Shown here in pieces: positions 19,248 to 27,098 of a DNA stretch of 64,000 nucleotides (positions are counted from its first letter, which is position 1; each line of letters starts with the position of its first letter). Origin of the DNA: Enterococcus sp. RIT-PI-f (GTDB lineage Bacteria > Bacillota > Bacilli > Lactobacillales > Enterococcaceae); contig NZ_LHOX01000001.1 in the NCBI RefSeq assembly GCF_001297065.1, positions 1 to 64,000 of the forward strand. Reading direction: 5' to 3'. The position numbers were made by a program, and so were the translations under genes. Below the pieces are notes generated by a model, which worked only from the letters and a program-made list of their open reading frames with translations, made no database searches and had not been told where the DNA came from.

Positions 19248-20087
19248 ATGAAAAAGAAAACTTGGTTGAAGGGTATGATTGGAATGATGAGTATATCTGT
19301 AATTTTGTCAGGATTTCCTGTAAATTTGTTTGTTCAGCATGAATCTGGTGAATCAATCCTTGAAAGTGTTGCTTTGGCAAGTGATATTTCAGAGGAAGTT
19401 GTTGATGTTCCTACAGATATGGAAATAGAAAGCTTAGCAAAGGAAAAAATAGAAGCATTATCTTTAGAAGAAGATGTTTTTCAGGAAGATTTGGCTACAG
19501 CTTTTTCGGAGTATGATTCTGATGAATTTGATATACAACAAATGAATTCTGAACAAGAAGCGATTTTAACAAATCTTGTAGTACAAGAAGCCGATAAAAT
19601 AAATTTGCCTACCGAAGAAGATAAGGACTCATATGTTCAAGTAATGCTAGATTTTTATGATTCGTCAAGTGAGGTTTATCAAGATATAGAAGCAGGTTCG
19701 AAAGTTTTGTTGGAAGAAATTGATGAAAATCACTCGTCTCCTCTAGATCCTATTACAGGTGAAGATGTTTTGGCGGCTTCTCATGGATGGATTTCTAGGA
19801 GTTTACTAGCTTCTGTTACTAACACAACAATTACTCTTATTGTTGCTGGTGCTGGCTTTGGTACAATATGGAGTTTTATAAAGAAAAAAGGAGTATCATA
19901 TGTCAGAAATTATTTTAAGAGCAGAGTAAAAGCGCGAATAATTGCTTGGTTTGGTGCAGCTGTTGGGGTATATGCAGTTTATATTTGGGATTTTCTTATG
20001 ACTGTCTTAGATCCAGGAGCAAAATTTGCGAAGTGGTTAGATGCACGAGATAAGATCCGTAATAACGGTTGGATTGAGTTGTGGTAG
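19248..20087 (+). CDS. Secreted/membrane protein with acidic pro-region and cationic C-terminus
   Basis: 279 residues, ATG preceded by GAGGTG. Layout: basic N-terminus and hydrophobic signal (about 1-25); strongly acidic region (about 45-175, many Glu and Asp); then a hydrophobic segment 'TTITLIVAGAGFGTIWSF' (about 190-207), a basic stretch 'KKKGVSYVRNYFKSRVKAR' and a second hydrophobic segment 'IIAWFGAAVGVYAVYIW'. An acidic pro-part with a cationic, amphipathic C-terminal end is the build of some exported toxins and bacteriocins, though no family is recognised. The 61-aa membrane protein downstream would then be a natural immunity candidate. Lies between repeats B and C, opposite in strand to the A-B cassette. 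Confidence 0.65.
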   Translation: MKKKTWLKGMIGMMSISVILSGFPVNLFVQHESGESILESVALASDISEEVVDVPTDMEIESLAKEKIEALSLEEDVFQEDLATAFSEYDSDEFDIQQMNSEQEAILTNLVVQEADKINLPTEEDKDSYVQVMLDFYDSSSEVYQDIEAGSKVLLEEIDENHSSPLDPITGEDVLAASHGWISRSLLASVTNTTITLIVAGAGFGTIWSFIKKKGVSYVRNYFKSRVKARIIAWFGAAVGVYAVYIWDFLMTVLDPGAKFAKWLDARDKIRNNGWIELW

Positions 20088-20089
20088 TT

Positions 20090-20275
20090 ATGAAAAAATT
20101 CAAGAAAATATGGTTAGTAGCTGTGGTTCTTTGGTTTATTGTCGTAACATTTGTAGATTATTTTTTTGGACATTCAATACGTGCAAATTCTTGGTTTGTT
20201 CTTGTTTTTTCAATTGTGAAAACAACAATTATTTTGATCTTTTTATACAAGTTAGTAAGTGACAGACCTAAGTAA
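20090..20275 (+). CDS. Small membrane protein, possible immunity partner
   Basis: 61 residues from ATG at 20090, 2 nt after the preceding stop (coupled translation; the ribosome site is weak, GGATTGAG region). Two hydrophobic segments (IWLVAVVLWFIVVTFVDYFF and WFVLVFSIVKTTIILIFLY) with basic ends (MKKFKK, SDRPK). Function unknown; two-helix basic membrane proteins beside exported toxins are often immunity proteins, which is inference only. Confidence 0.6.
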   Translation: MKKFKKIWLVAVVLWFIVVTFVDYFFGHSIRANSWFVLVFSIVKTTIILIFLYKLVSDRPK

Positions 20276-20292
20276 GTGAATTAACGAAGGAT

Positions 20293-20606
20293 TCAAGACT
20301 TTGCTATGGTCGGGGATGTTGCACCTTTCTTACAAGCTAGGACGTACCGAGTTACTAGAAACGTTTGAGGTAACTGACCCAGATAGTACTGAAAGTATAG
20401 AAACGAAGCCGTTTGCTCAATTACAACAAAAGGATCAGCTGCAGTCTTTGTTAGACCACCAACAAAAACTTCTCGATCAGGAACATTTCTCAGACGGTTT
20501 AAATAAAGAATCGAAAAGTAAAATTTTTTTAAACTTATTAGAAACACTATGAGCGGCGTTATGAATTTGATCCAACGATCGTTACTGACTGCAAACACAA
20601 AATTAT
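20293..20606 (+). other. Gene fragment of unknown origin
   Basis: A plus-strand frame (to a stop near 20552) gives a charged, protein-like stretch including LLDHQQKLLDQEHFSDGLN, but it has no ribosome site and no recognisable start. Probably the tail of a lost gene next to repeat C. Remaining bases to 20606 show nothing. Confidence 0.3.
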
Positions 20607-20608
20607 TC

Positions 20609-20712
20609 GGATCGCATAAAAGTTCAGATGAGGCAACAAGTGAATTCAGACTAATTTGTACTAAACTGTCATTCTGAATGCAACTTTATTTCCGTTCATA
20701 GCACAAAAAAAC
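20609..20712. repeat. Direct repeat copy C
   Basis: GGATCGCATAAAAGTTCAGA, then GAGGCAACAAGTGAATTCAG and on to GCAACTTTATTTCC and an A-rich tail; third copy of the repeat at 16994 and 18668. It runs into the rhodanese terminator. Confidence 0.8.
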
Positions 20713-20740
20713 ATGAGCTCTTCACTCGCTCATGTTTTTT
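20705..20740 (-). terminator. Rho-independent terminator of the rhodanese gene
   Basis: AAAAAACATGAG (20705-20716) pairs with CTCATGTTTTTT (20729-20740), a 12-bp stem with A/U tracts, 3 nt beyond the rhodanese stop. Confidence 0.9.
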
Positions 20741-20742
20741 AT

Positions 20743-21042
20743 TTACCTACTAATCTCACCTTGCCACTCAGACATCCCGCCTAAAACATTCACCACTCGA
20801 ACGCCTTCACTGCTCAAATAACTACAAGCCTGCGACGAACGCCCGCCGGACTGGCAAACGATATAATACGTTTTATCCTTCTCAAATGAGTCGATTTCTT
20901 CCACCAATATACTCAATGGCCGATTGATTGCCTGGGGTATGTGTCCTTCTGTAAATTCATCGCTTTCTCGTACATCGATGATCGTTAAAGGTGTTTGTTT
21001 GCTTTTTTGATAAAATGCGTCATTGCTGATTGATGGGAACAT
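20743..21042 (-). CDS. Rhodanese-like domain protein
   Basis: 99 residues covering a single rhodanese domain: 'TIIDVRESDEFTEGHIPQA' region, active-site loop 'CQSGGRSSQAC' with the catalytic Cys (about 67) and 'VLGGMSEWQGEI' at the end. Transfers sulfane sulfur or acts as a redox/sulfur relay. The start at 21042 is set by AAGGAG 8 nt upstream; the frame is open further up but that part overlaps the txe remnant. Not obviously in an operon. Confidence 0.85.
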   Translation of the reverse strand: MFPSISNDAFYQKSKQTPLTIIDVRESDEFTEGHIPQAINRPLSILVEEIDSFEKDKTYYIVCQSGGRSSQACSYLSSEGVRVVNVLGGMSEWQGEISR

Positions 21043-21145
21043 TTTTGCCACTCCTTTATGTCTTGTGGCTTTATTTAACAGGTGAAGTGGCTTTTTGTCA
21101 ATTGAACTGCAATAAACCACATCGCTGGATGTGGGTTTGCTTGTT

Positions 21146-21360
21146 TCAGTAATGATCTTTTGCCGAGTAAATAAAAATTGTGTCATTTTCAACTTTATAA
21201 ATCAGCCGGTGCTCATCTGTAATTCTTCTGGACCATTTTCCAGATAGATCATATTTTAGTGGTTCTGGTTTTCCTAGAAAAGGGTATCCACGCCTTACCT
21301 TTCCATCTCTGCCTCAATTAAATCATGTGTGGTAAATTCACCTTTATTGTACATTATATT
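21146..21360 (-). pseudogene. txe/yoeB toxin remnant
   Basis: The complement reads GYPFLGKPEPLKYDLSGKWS, then RRITDEHRLIYKVENDTIFI and YSAKDHY-stop, the C-terminal half of Txe/YoeB RNase toxins with the catalytic Glu-His-Arg region and C-terminal His-Tyr intact. Upstream the frame is broken (LIEAEME region in another frame) and there is no start or antitoxin. A decayed axe-txe locus whose killing activity must be lost. Confidence 0.85.
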
Positions 21361-21385
21361 CTACGCTAAAGTAAGCGACCTTTTT

Positions 21386-22549
21386 CTATCTCTTCCTTGA
21401 ATCATTTTTTCCTATCATAAAGCCAACATTCCCCACAACCACAACGCCACCCAACACCAGCATCAACACAGCCCCGCCATAAAACAAGCCTGACTGGTGC
21501 AAGAAAGGAAATAGATGTTGCAGATAGGCGATTGTGAGTGGTGTGGCAGCAGTCCCGATATTGAAGAAGATCAGCAGCAGCGCTGTTTGAGCTGTGGCTT
21601 GTTGACTCTTTTGGTTGACTTCATTAAAGACATACGGGACGAAGGTTCGGAAGGAGAAGCCGCATAGGATGACTGCGAGAGAGGCGATCCAGAGATTTGG
21701 TGCACGCGCTAAAAGCAGGAGCGCTATGCTCATTCCTAAGAATGACACGGGAATCGTCCATTCCTTAAAGATACGGACTGTTTTGCCGAATACCATGCCG
21801 GCTGTCATTGCACCGAACCCGATGAACGCCAATAAATTACTACCATCTGTTGCATCCCCGATCGCTTTATCATAGAGCAAGCCCGTGACCTTTACCGCAA
21901 TCGACATATAGACAGTCACTGCCAGAAAAAGCAAGATCAGATAATAGATCAGTGTCCGATCAATCGTTGGCCCTGTCTTGGCTTCTTTCTCATTGGATGT
22001 GGTTGGTCTGATGTCAGGTACAAACAAACCAAATAGAAAAAGAATTGGTATGGCTAGGGCGTAGACCATAAAGGAATAGCGCCATCCAGTGACCAATAAT
22101 TGGCCAACCAAAAAGGTGATCAGCATCCCACCAATACCTTCAAAGGCACTTTGCAATCCAATGACTGTCGCCAGATGACCGCCCGAATATAAACCGGCAG
22201 CTATCGTATAAAGCAACGGATTAAATAGCCCCACGCCAACGCCAAAGAGGATCCGGCTTAAGAAAAGACTAGTGAAGGAGGTTGTCACCATTGGCAGTAA
22301 GCCTGCCAGACAGACAATGCCAATCCCTACTTGGACAGTTCGTTTGTAGCCGATGCGTTGCGCGACTTTGGGACTGATAAGAATGGTTAAGATAATAAAT
22401 AATGAAGGGATCGTTGTCAAAAGTTCGATCAACGTTTCATTAACGGTAGGATAAGCCTGAGCGATCGCTGGGATATTTCCGGCGATCGCCCCTGCTGAAA
22501 CAACCAATAAAGAAACGGACAATAAAGAAATCTTCCTTAGTTGCGCCAT
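21386..22549 (-). CDS. MFS transporter
   Basis: 387 residues with about 12 hydrophobic segments and the MFS loop motif near 'RILFGVGVGLFNPLLY'. Proton-coupled export or import of a small molecule. Third gene of the cupin-CMD-MFS set (3 nt after the CMD stop), controlled presumably by the LysR protein upstream. In similar clusters such MFS proteins export the compound that the cupin/CMD enzymes detoxify, which is inference. Confidence 0.85.
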   Translation of the reverse strand: MAQLRKISLLSVSLLVVSAGAIAGNIPAIAQAYPTVNETLIELLTTIPSLFIILTILISPKVAQRIGYKRTVQVGIGIVCLAGLLPMVTTSFTSLFLSRILFGVGVGLFNPLLYTIAAGLYSGGHLATVIGLQSAFEGIGGMLITFLVGQLLVTGWRYSFMVYALAIPILFLFGLFVPDIRPTTSNEKEAKTGPTIDRTLIYYLILLFLAVTVYMSIAVKVTGLLYDKAIGDATDGSNLLAFIGFGAMTAGMVFGKTVRIFKEWTIPVSFLGMSIALLLLARAPNLWIASLAVILCGFSFRTFVPYVFNEVNQKSQQATAQTALLLIFFNIGTAATPLTIAYLQHLFPFLHQSGLFYGGAVLMLVLGGVVVVGNVGFMIGKNDSRKR

Positions 22550-22552
22550 TGA

Positions 22553-22867
22553 TTATTCGAAGATTTCTTTTGCCAATGCAAAGGCACTCCAAGCTTTTGG
22601 CCAGCCTGCGTAAAAAGCCAAATGTGTGATCAGCCCAACGATTTCGTCTTTGGTCACACCATTGGTTTTTGCGATCGTCAAATGTGCCTCCAGTTGTGGG
22701 GCACCCATTGCCAAAAGTGCCGCACAGGTGATCATACTTCTGTCATGGGCAGACAAGGTGTCTTCTTTTGCCCAGACTTCTCCAAATAAAATATCATCGT
22801 TCAATGCTGCAAATTGTGGGGCGAATTCGCCTAGTTGCTCTCTGCCAGCTGTTTGTTTTTTCATCAT
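22553..22867 (-). CDS. Carboxymuconolactone decarboxylase (CMD) family protein
   Basis: 104 residues, the full CMD domain ('LSAHDRSMITCAALLAMGA', 'EAHLTIAKTNGVTKDEI', 'AGWPKAWSAFALAKEIF'). It lacks the CxxC of AhpD peroxidase-type members, so a non-redox role similar to 4-carboxymuconolactone decarboxylase is more likely. AAGGAGAG ribosome site; lies 13 nt after the cupin gene. Confidence 0.85.
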   Translation of the reverse strand: MMKKQTAGREQLGEFAPQFAALNDDILFGEVWAKEDTLSAHDRSMITCAALLAMGAPQLEAHLTIAKTNGVTKDEIVGLITHLAFYAGWPKAWSAFALAKEIFE

Positions 22868-22880
22868 AAATCTCTCCTTC

Positions 22881-23294
22881 TTATTTGTCTAAGTTGTTGT
22901 ACCATTCATCTGTGACTGGTTCCAACCATTCTGGGGTGCCTGCGGTGATCGCGATATGCGTGAACCAGCTATCCTTTGCGGCACCATGCCAATGTTTGAC
23001 GCCATCATGAGTGGTAATGACATCTCCAGCTTGTAAGAATTGCGCTGGTTGACCTGCTTCTTGGTACCAGCCTTCTCCCCCTGTGACGAGGAGTAATTGG
23101 AACCCATCATGATGAATATGCCAGTTGTTGCGGCAGCCTGGTTCAAAAGTCACGTTGCCGACACCAACATTGATTGCTGGATCAGCGATTAGGCTTTGCA
23201 AGTAGCTTTGCCCGATAAAATATTGTGCATAGGCATCATTTTTTTCTCCGATTGGGAAGATCAGACCGTCTTTTACTTCTTCATGTTTGCTCAT
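22881..23294 (-). CDS. Cupin-domain protein
   Basis: 137 residues, single cupin barrel: 'CRNNWHIHHDGFQLLLVTGG' (metal-binding His-x-His) and 'GVKHWHGAA'. Often annotated as carboxymuconolactone decarboxylase-associated cupin; exact reaction unknown. Start ATG behind CTGGAGGAAAG. It starts 40 nt beyond a strong terminator that follows the LysR gene. Confidence 0.85.
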   Translation of the reverse strand: MSKHEEVKDGLIFPIGEKNDAYAQYFIGQSYLQSLIADPAINVGVGNVTFEPGCRNNWHIHHDGFQLLLVTGGEGWYQEAGQPAQFLQAGDVITTHDGVKHWHGAAKDSWFTHIAITAGTPEWLEPVTDEWYNNLDK

Positions 23295-23333
23295 ATTACT
23301 TTCCTCCAGTATGTTGATTTCGCCCTACAAAAA

Positions 23334-23375
23334 AAACGAGAGGTACGATGTATAGCATCATCGTACCTCTCGTTT
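23334..23375 (-). terminator. Strong terminator between the LysR and cupin genes
   Basis: AAACGAGAGGTACGATG (23334-23350) pairs perfectly with 23359-23375, a 17-bp stem with an 8-nt loop, followed on the minus strand by TTTTTTTTGTAGG-like U-rich sequence. It lies between two co-oriented genes. Confidence 0.9.
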
Positions 23376-23407
23376 CACTATTCGTCTAATGCTCTTTTTA
23401 GATCATA

Positions 23408-24289
23408 CTATGCTTTGAAGGCATGTTTGAAGCGCGTAATGATTTCTTGCACTGCAGGTGTTTGCATCCGTTCTTTCCACACCAATAGACAGTTTGTCTG
23501 GATCGCTGGTTCCATGGGAATAAACACGGTATGATCAGCTGCTCGTTTCGTCACAGCACCTTCAATCGTTAAGGCGATTCCCACGTTATGTTCAACCAAT
23601 GGCAAAGTATTGAACAATAAATTGAAATGGCCAACGATCGAGAGCTGTGCCATTGGCACACCAGCCCACGAAGCCAGTAACCGCTGCACTTCTTCTCTAT
23701 TGGAACACAGCAACGGCAGTCCTTGAATATCTGCTGGCGTCAACTGGTTTTTGCGTGCAATGGGCCAATCTTTTGACACTAAGAACCCCCATGTTTCTTC
23801 TCGTGGCAGCTTTAATACATGGACATTTGTCAAGGATGCTGGTTCCAGTAAGACAGCTAGATCCAACAATCCTTTGTCGAGTTTGTCACTGATATCATCA
23901 CTAGTGCCCGTCACCAAGTTGAAGGTGACTTTGGGGTAATCCTTGACCATTTCTTCCAGCATCATGGCAACAGTGTCCGAATTATCTGCTTCCACACAGC
24001 CGATGGTCATCACGCCTTCAAGCTGCGCCTGCTTCCTTTCAGCAAAGTTCTGATCTAATTTATCACTAAGAAGAATCAACTCTTCTGCCCGCTCTTTGAG
24101 AAAAAGGCCATCCGGCAATAAATACAGCTGGTTCTTTTCTCTGCGAAACAACGGCACGCCCAAGGTTTCTTCTAACTCGCGAATCTGACGACTCAAGGTA
24201 GGTTGTGTGATATTCAATAGTTTCGCTGCTCTTGAAATATTGCCTTCTTGGGCAACTGTCCAAAAATAACGTAAAAGTCTGATTTCCAT
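23408..24289 (-). CDS. LysR-family transcriptional regulator
   Basis: 293 residues. N-terminal winged HTH ('YFWTVAQEGNISRAAKLLNI', 'QPTLSRQIRELEETLGVPLF') and a C-terminal effector-binding domain (about 90-290). Located directly upstream of, and on the same strand as, the cupin-CMD-MFS genes, its likely targets. The effector is unknown. Confidence 0.9.
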   Translation of the reverse strand: MEIRLLRYFWTVAQEGNISRAAKLLNITQPTLSRQIRELEETLGVPLFRREKNQLYLLPDGLFLKERAEELILLSDKLDQNFAERKQAQLEGVMTIGCVEADNSDTVAMMLEEMVKDYPKVTFNLVTGTSDDISDKLDKGLLDLAVLLEPASLTNVHVLKLPREETWGFLVSKDWPIARKNQLTPADIQGLPLLCSNREEVQRLLASWAGVPMAQLSIVGHFNLLFNTLPLVEHNVGIALTIEGAVTKRAADHTVFIPMEPAIQTNCLLVWKERMQTPAVQEIITRFKHAFKA

Positions 24290-24383
24290 CCTGTGCCTCT
24301 TCTTTTTTTATTTTTACTATAGCAGATTTATGGGGATAATGCGCTATCGACTTTTTTCAAGGTTTATCGTCTTGAAATCTACT

Positions 24384-24707
24384 TTATACGTACTGATAAT
24401 AGACAATTATAAGGCAAATAATCAAAGCCAAAAAAACGACAATGACCTTTGTTGTGCTTTCTAGACTATCTGTCTTCATTTCAAACTTGGCCGGTCTAAA
24501 AGTAGGATTCAAGGTTTTCGTCTGATAGTCAACTGAACTAGAAAAGAAACTATCTGAAGGAATCATAAAAATGAACATCACGCCATAGATAATCGCTGCA
24601 AAAATGAATGGGCTGAAATCAAATATATGACCAACAATCAATCCAATAATCATTGGCACACCTATATATAATATGGTTCTGAGTAGGATCAAATAGCTTT
24701 TTTTAAT
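24384..24707 (-). CDS. Small membrane protein, about 107 aa
   Basis: Three hydrophobic segments (about 12-26, 30-47, and 87-103) with a polar loop. No family recognised. The annotated-style start would be TTG at 24692, but GGGGGAG (24714-24720) is correctly spaced only to an ATT at 24707, which would give the typical N-terminus I/M-KKSYLILLRTILY. Either a rare ATT start is used or an ATG has mutated. Follows the 143-aa anchored protein by 21 nt; one of three probably co-transcribed unknown genes. Confidence 0.6.
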   Translation of the reverse strand: MKKSYLILLRTILYIGVPMIIGLIVGHIFDFSPFIFAAIIYGVMFIFMIPSDSFFSSSVDYQTKTLNPTFRPAKFEMKTDSLESTTKVIVVFLALIICLIIVYYQYV

Positions 24708-24728
24708 ATTAACTCCCCCTTTTTTATT

Positions 24729-25160
24729 TCACTCAAAAACAAATTCCCTCTTATGGTCATTCAATCCGTCAACATACGTGACAGCCATCACGATTCTTCC
24801 TGCGGCTTCCTCGAAATCAACGACTTTAAGCTCGAGTGAATATTTTTTTGTATTGCTATCGATATACCCAACGATTGTCTGAGCTTGACCATTGATCATC
24901 AAGGATAGACTACTCTCACCGCTGATCTCGTTATCAGGGATAGCTGCTTCTGCAGAATGGATTGTATCGCTGTGATATATGGTTTCTTCTCCATTTTGAT
25001 ACTGTCTTGTCAGGGTCATCGACTGTTGAATCGTCCCTTGCGCATTGATGATCGACAGGTCTTTTTTGGGGTGAGTGAGAAAGAAAACAGCTGCGCCTAA
25101 GACAATGATGAGCCCACAAAATAATACGCCGATTCCAATCTTTTTCTGGTTGCTTGTCAT
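24729..25160 (-). CDS. Membrane-anchored protein, 143 aa, unknown
   Basis: One N-terminal hydrophobic anchor (about 9-29, GIGVLFCGLIIVLGAAVFF) and an extracytoplasmic beta-rich domain of about 110 residues. The ATG at 25160 is chosen because AGAAGGG lies upstream at workable distance; the longer frame overlaps the preceding gene. No family recognised. Confidence 0.6.
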   Translation of the reverse strand: MTSNQKKIGIGVLFCGLIIVLGAAVFFLTHPKKDLSIINAQGTIQQSMTLTRQYQNGEETIYHSDTIHSAEAAIPDNEISGESSLSLMINGQAQTIVGYIDSNTKKYSLELKVVDFEEAAGRIVMAVTYVDGLNDHKREFVFE

Positions 25161-25179
25161 AATACTTGTCATCCCTTCT

Positions 25180-25821
25180 CTACAACGTATCCGGTTGATG
25201 ATAGACATAGATTGCAGCTGGCACTGCATCTAACTGATCGAATTCTGTAAAAAATGCATGATACGTATTTGCTTCTTTATTGTATACAACCAACCATTGG
25301 TGTGAAGGAACGCTTTCAAAAGCATAGTACACCAACGTGGCATCTTCATCTAGGATAAGCAACTGCTGGGTGATATTTTCTTCGACCGCCAAATATTGAT
25401 GAAATGACTGGCCATGATATGTGATAGCATCTATCGATTCATATGGAAGTTGGTCAAAAAATGTGATAGGTATCGTCTTCACATGGTTGGCAACATGCAG
25501 AACGCGAATCAATTCCATTTCGGCATGAAGTGTATAGAGATGATAGTCCATTGGCTCTTCATCAGTGACTTGATACAGTTTTTCTTTTGAATCAAAAACC
25601 TCTATTCGATTGCGCCCGTTTGTGAGATAGCCCAAAAAGTCGCCTTCGTCTATATGTTCTGCATTGTAGACGGGATAGTACATGGCCTCGTTGAATTGTA
25701 GGCTGCTGTCTTCATCTTGTATAATCCCAACAATATGTCCATTGATATAATTGCTATAAGCATAAAATATGATGCTACCGATGAGCATGATACTGATAAG
25801 TACAAATATGCTTTTTTTCAC
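25180..25821 (-). CDS. Membrane-anchored protein, 213 aa, unknown
   Basis: GTG start with GGGGTGA upstream; N-terminal anchor (MKKSIFVLISIMLIGSIIF) and a soluble extracytoplasmic domain rich in Tyr, Asp and Glu. No known motif seen. First of three consecutive leftward genes for anchored or membrane proteins, likely one operon. Confidence 0.65.
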   Translation of the reverse strand: MKKSIFVLISIMLIGSIIFYAYSNYINGHIVGIIQDEDSSLQFNEAMYYPVYNAEHIDEGDFLGYLTNGRNRIEVFDSKEKLYQVTDEEPMDYHLYTLHAEMELIRVLHVANHVKTIPITFFDQLPYESIDAITYHGQSFHQYLAVEENITQQLLILDEDATLVYYAFESVPSHQWLVVYNKEANTYHAFFTEFDQLDAVPAAIYVYHQPDTL

Positions 25822-25972
25822 AAAATCACCCCTTTACATGCTGCTGTCGTCTACATGCTTCGCATCGACTTAGTCATAGTATATCTTACCCTTCAAACTA
25901 AATAAATACTCTCTTGTTGGCAAAAGTTGAGCGATTGAGGCCTTGAACGCCTCAGAAGAAAATTATATACAC

Positions 25973-26020
25973 AAAAATGACAGCCGAAGCAATCAATATC
26001 TGCTTTTGGCTGTCATTTTT
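25973..26020 (-). terminator. Terminator after the QorB-like gene
   Basis: AAAAATGACAGCC (25973-25985) pairs with GGCTGTCATTTTT (26008-26020), with an inner AAGCA/TGCTT extension and U/A tracts on both sides. Confidence 0.9.
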
Positions 26021-26056
26021 GGACTGCATGTTCCAGAATAAAGCTTCTCTATTTCC

Positions 26057-26902
26057 TTATTGCAGCAGTTCTTTTAACCCGTCCACACGGCTGACCAATG
26101 GTTTGCCTAATGCTTTTTCAAAGTCATCGCTGTAAACTGCCAGTTGATTGTCTCTGATATCTTGTTGGAAAGTCAAAAAGATTTCCGCTACTGATTGCGG
26201 CAGTCCTCCTGCCACCAAGTGCCGTACAAAGCCTTGATCATCGGTGGCCACGATCTCTAGATTTTTACCAGTTGCTTCTTTTAGGGCTGCGCCCAATGCT
26301 TCATACGTGATTGGTGCCCCTGATAATTCAAGAATCTCAGGAAAGTCCTTACCAGCTAATGCATGGGCGGCAACTTCGGCATATTCTCTTCTCAATGCCC
26401 AGCCAGTCTTGCCTTCTCCTGCAGCGTACACAAACTTACCCGTTTTGAGTGCTTCACCAATAAGCAATAATTCGTTTTCCAGATACCAGTTGTTGCGCAA
26501 AAATGTATGGGCAATCCCGCTTTCGCCAATCAATTTTTCCGTAAAGATATGGTCTGCAGCTAACGCAGTTGTCGATTTTGTGGCCTCAGCGTAACTTGTG
26601 TAGGCAATATATGAGACACCCGCTTCTTGCGCCGCTTTCACAACATTGGTATGTTCCGCCTGACGATTGTCTGTGCCGCCTGACACAAATAGCAAACGAT
26701 CGATACCTGTCAAAGCCTCTTTCATCGAATCTAGATCAGAATAATCCCCGATCCGCACATGAAAGCCCGCTTCTTTCAACGCAGCGCCTTTTTCTTCACT
26801 CCGAACCAACGCATAAATCTCTTCTTGAGGTACCAACTCTTTCAAAAATTGTAGCGCCAATCCGCCAAATCCACCTGTTGCACCAGTGACTAAGTAGGTC
26901 AT
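26057..26902 (-). CDS. NAD(P)H-binding quinone/SDR-type reductase (QorB-like)
   Basis: 281 residues of the NmrA-like atypical SDR group: 'TGATGGFGGLALQFL' nucleotide-binding motif (about 6-20), 'RLLFVSGGTDNRQAEHTN' and 'HTFLRNNWYLEN', as in NAD(P)H:quinone oxidoreductase 2 (YtfG/QorB). Probably reduces quinones or reactive electrophiles. A GTTGTAA/TTACAAC dyad lies 35-57 bp upstream, resembling operators of redox-sensing HxlR/MarR-type repressors. Confidence 0.85.
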   Translation of the reverse strand: MTYLVTGATGGFGGLALQFLKELVPQEEIYALVRSEEKGAALKEAGFHVRIGDYSDLDSMKEALTGIDRLLFVSGGTDNRQAEHTNVVKAAQEAGVSYIAYTSYAEATKSTTALAADHIFTEKLIGESGIAHTFLRNNWYLENELLLIGEALKTGKFVYAAGEGKTGWALRREYAEVAAHALAGKDFPEILELSGAPITYEALGAALKEATGKNLEIVATDDQGFVRHLVAGGLPQSVAEIFLTFQQDIRDNQLAVYSDDFEKALGKPLVSRVDGLKELLQ

Positions 26903-26936
26903 TTATCATACACTCCTTCATTTTTGATGTTTTTTA

Positions 26937-26959
26937 GTTGTAATTAACATAGTTACAAC
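26937..26959. promoter_or_regulatory. Dyad operator upstream of the QorB-like gene
   Basis: GTTGTAA (26937-26943) and TTACAAC (26953-26959) are perfect 7-bp arms around 9 bp. The site lies in the promoter region and fits a dimeric winged-helix repressor; no cognate regulator is next door. Confidence 0.5.
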
Positions 26960-27025
26960 ACCATCATACGCAGTCTGGTGTGTTTCGTCAAGTAAAAGAA
27001 TACGCACCGCCCTAGCTAGACAAAA

Positions 27026-27052
27026 AAACGCAATCTTCATTAGATTACGTTT
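27026..27052 (-). terminator. Terminator after the 27099-27476 gene
   Basis: On the minus strand AAACG(T)AATC pairs with GATT(G)CGTTT around a 7-nt loop, followed by TTTTGTC. Confidence 0.65.
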
Positions 27053-27098
27053 AGTTTATAGACGTGTGTTGAGATTACGTATCCCCAGCAACACTTTC

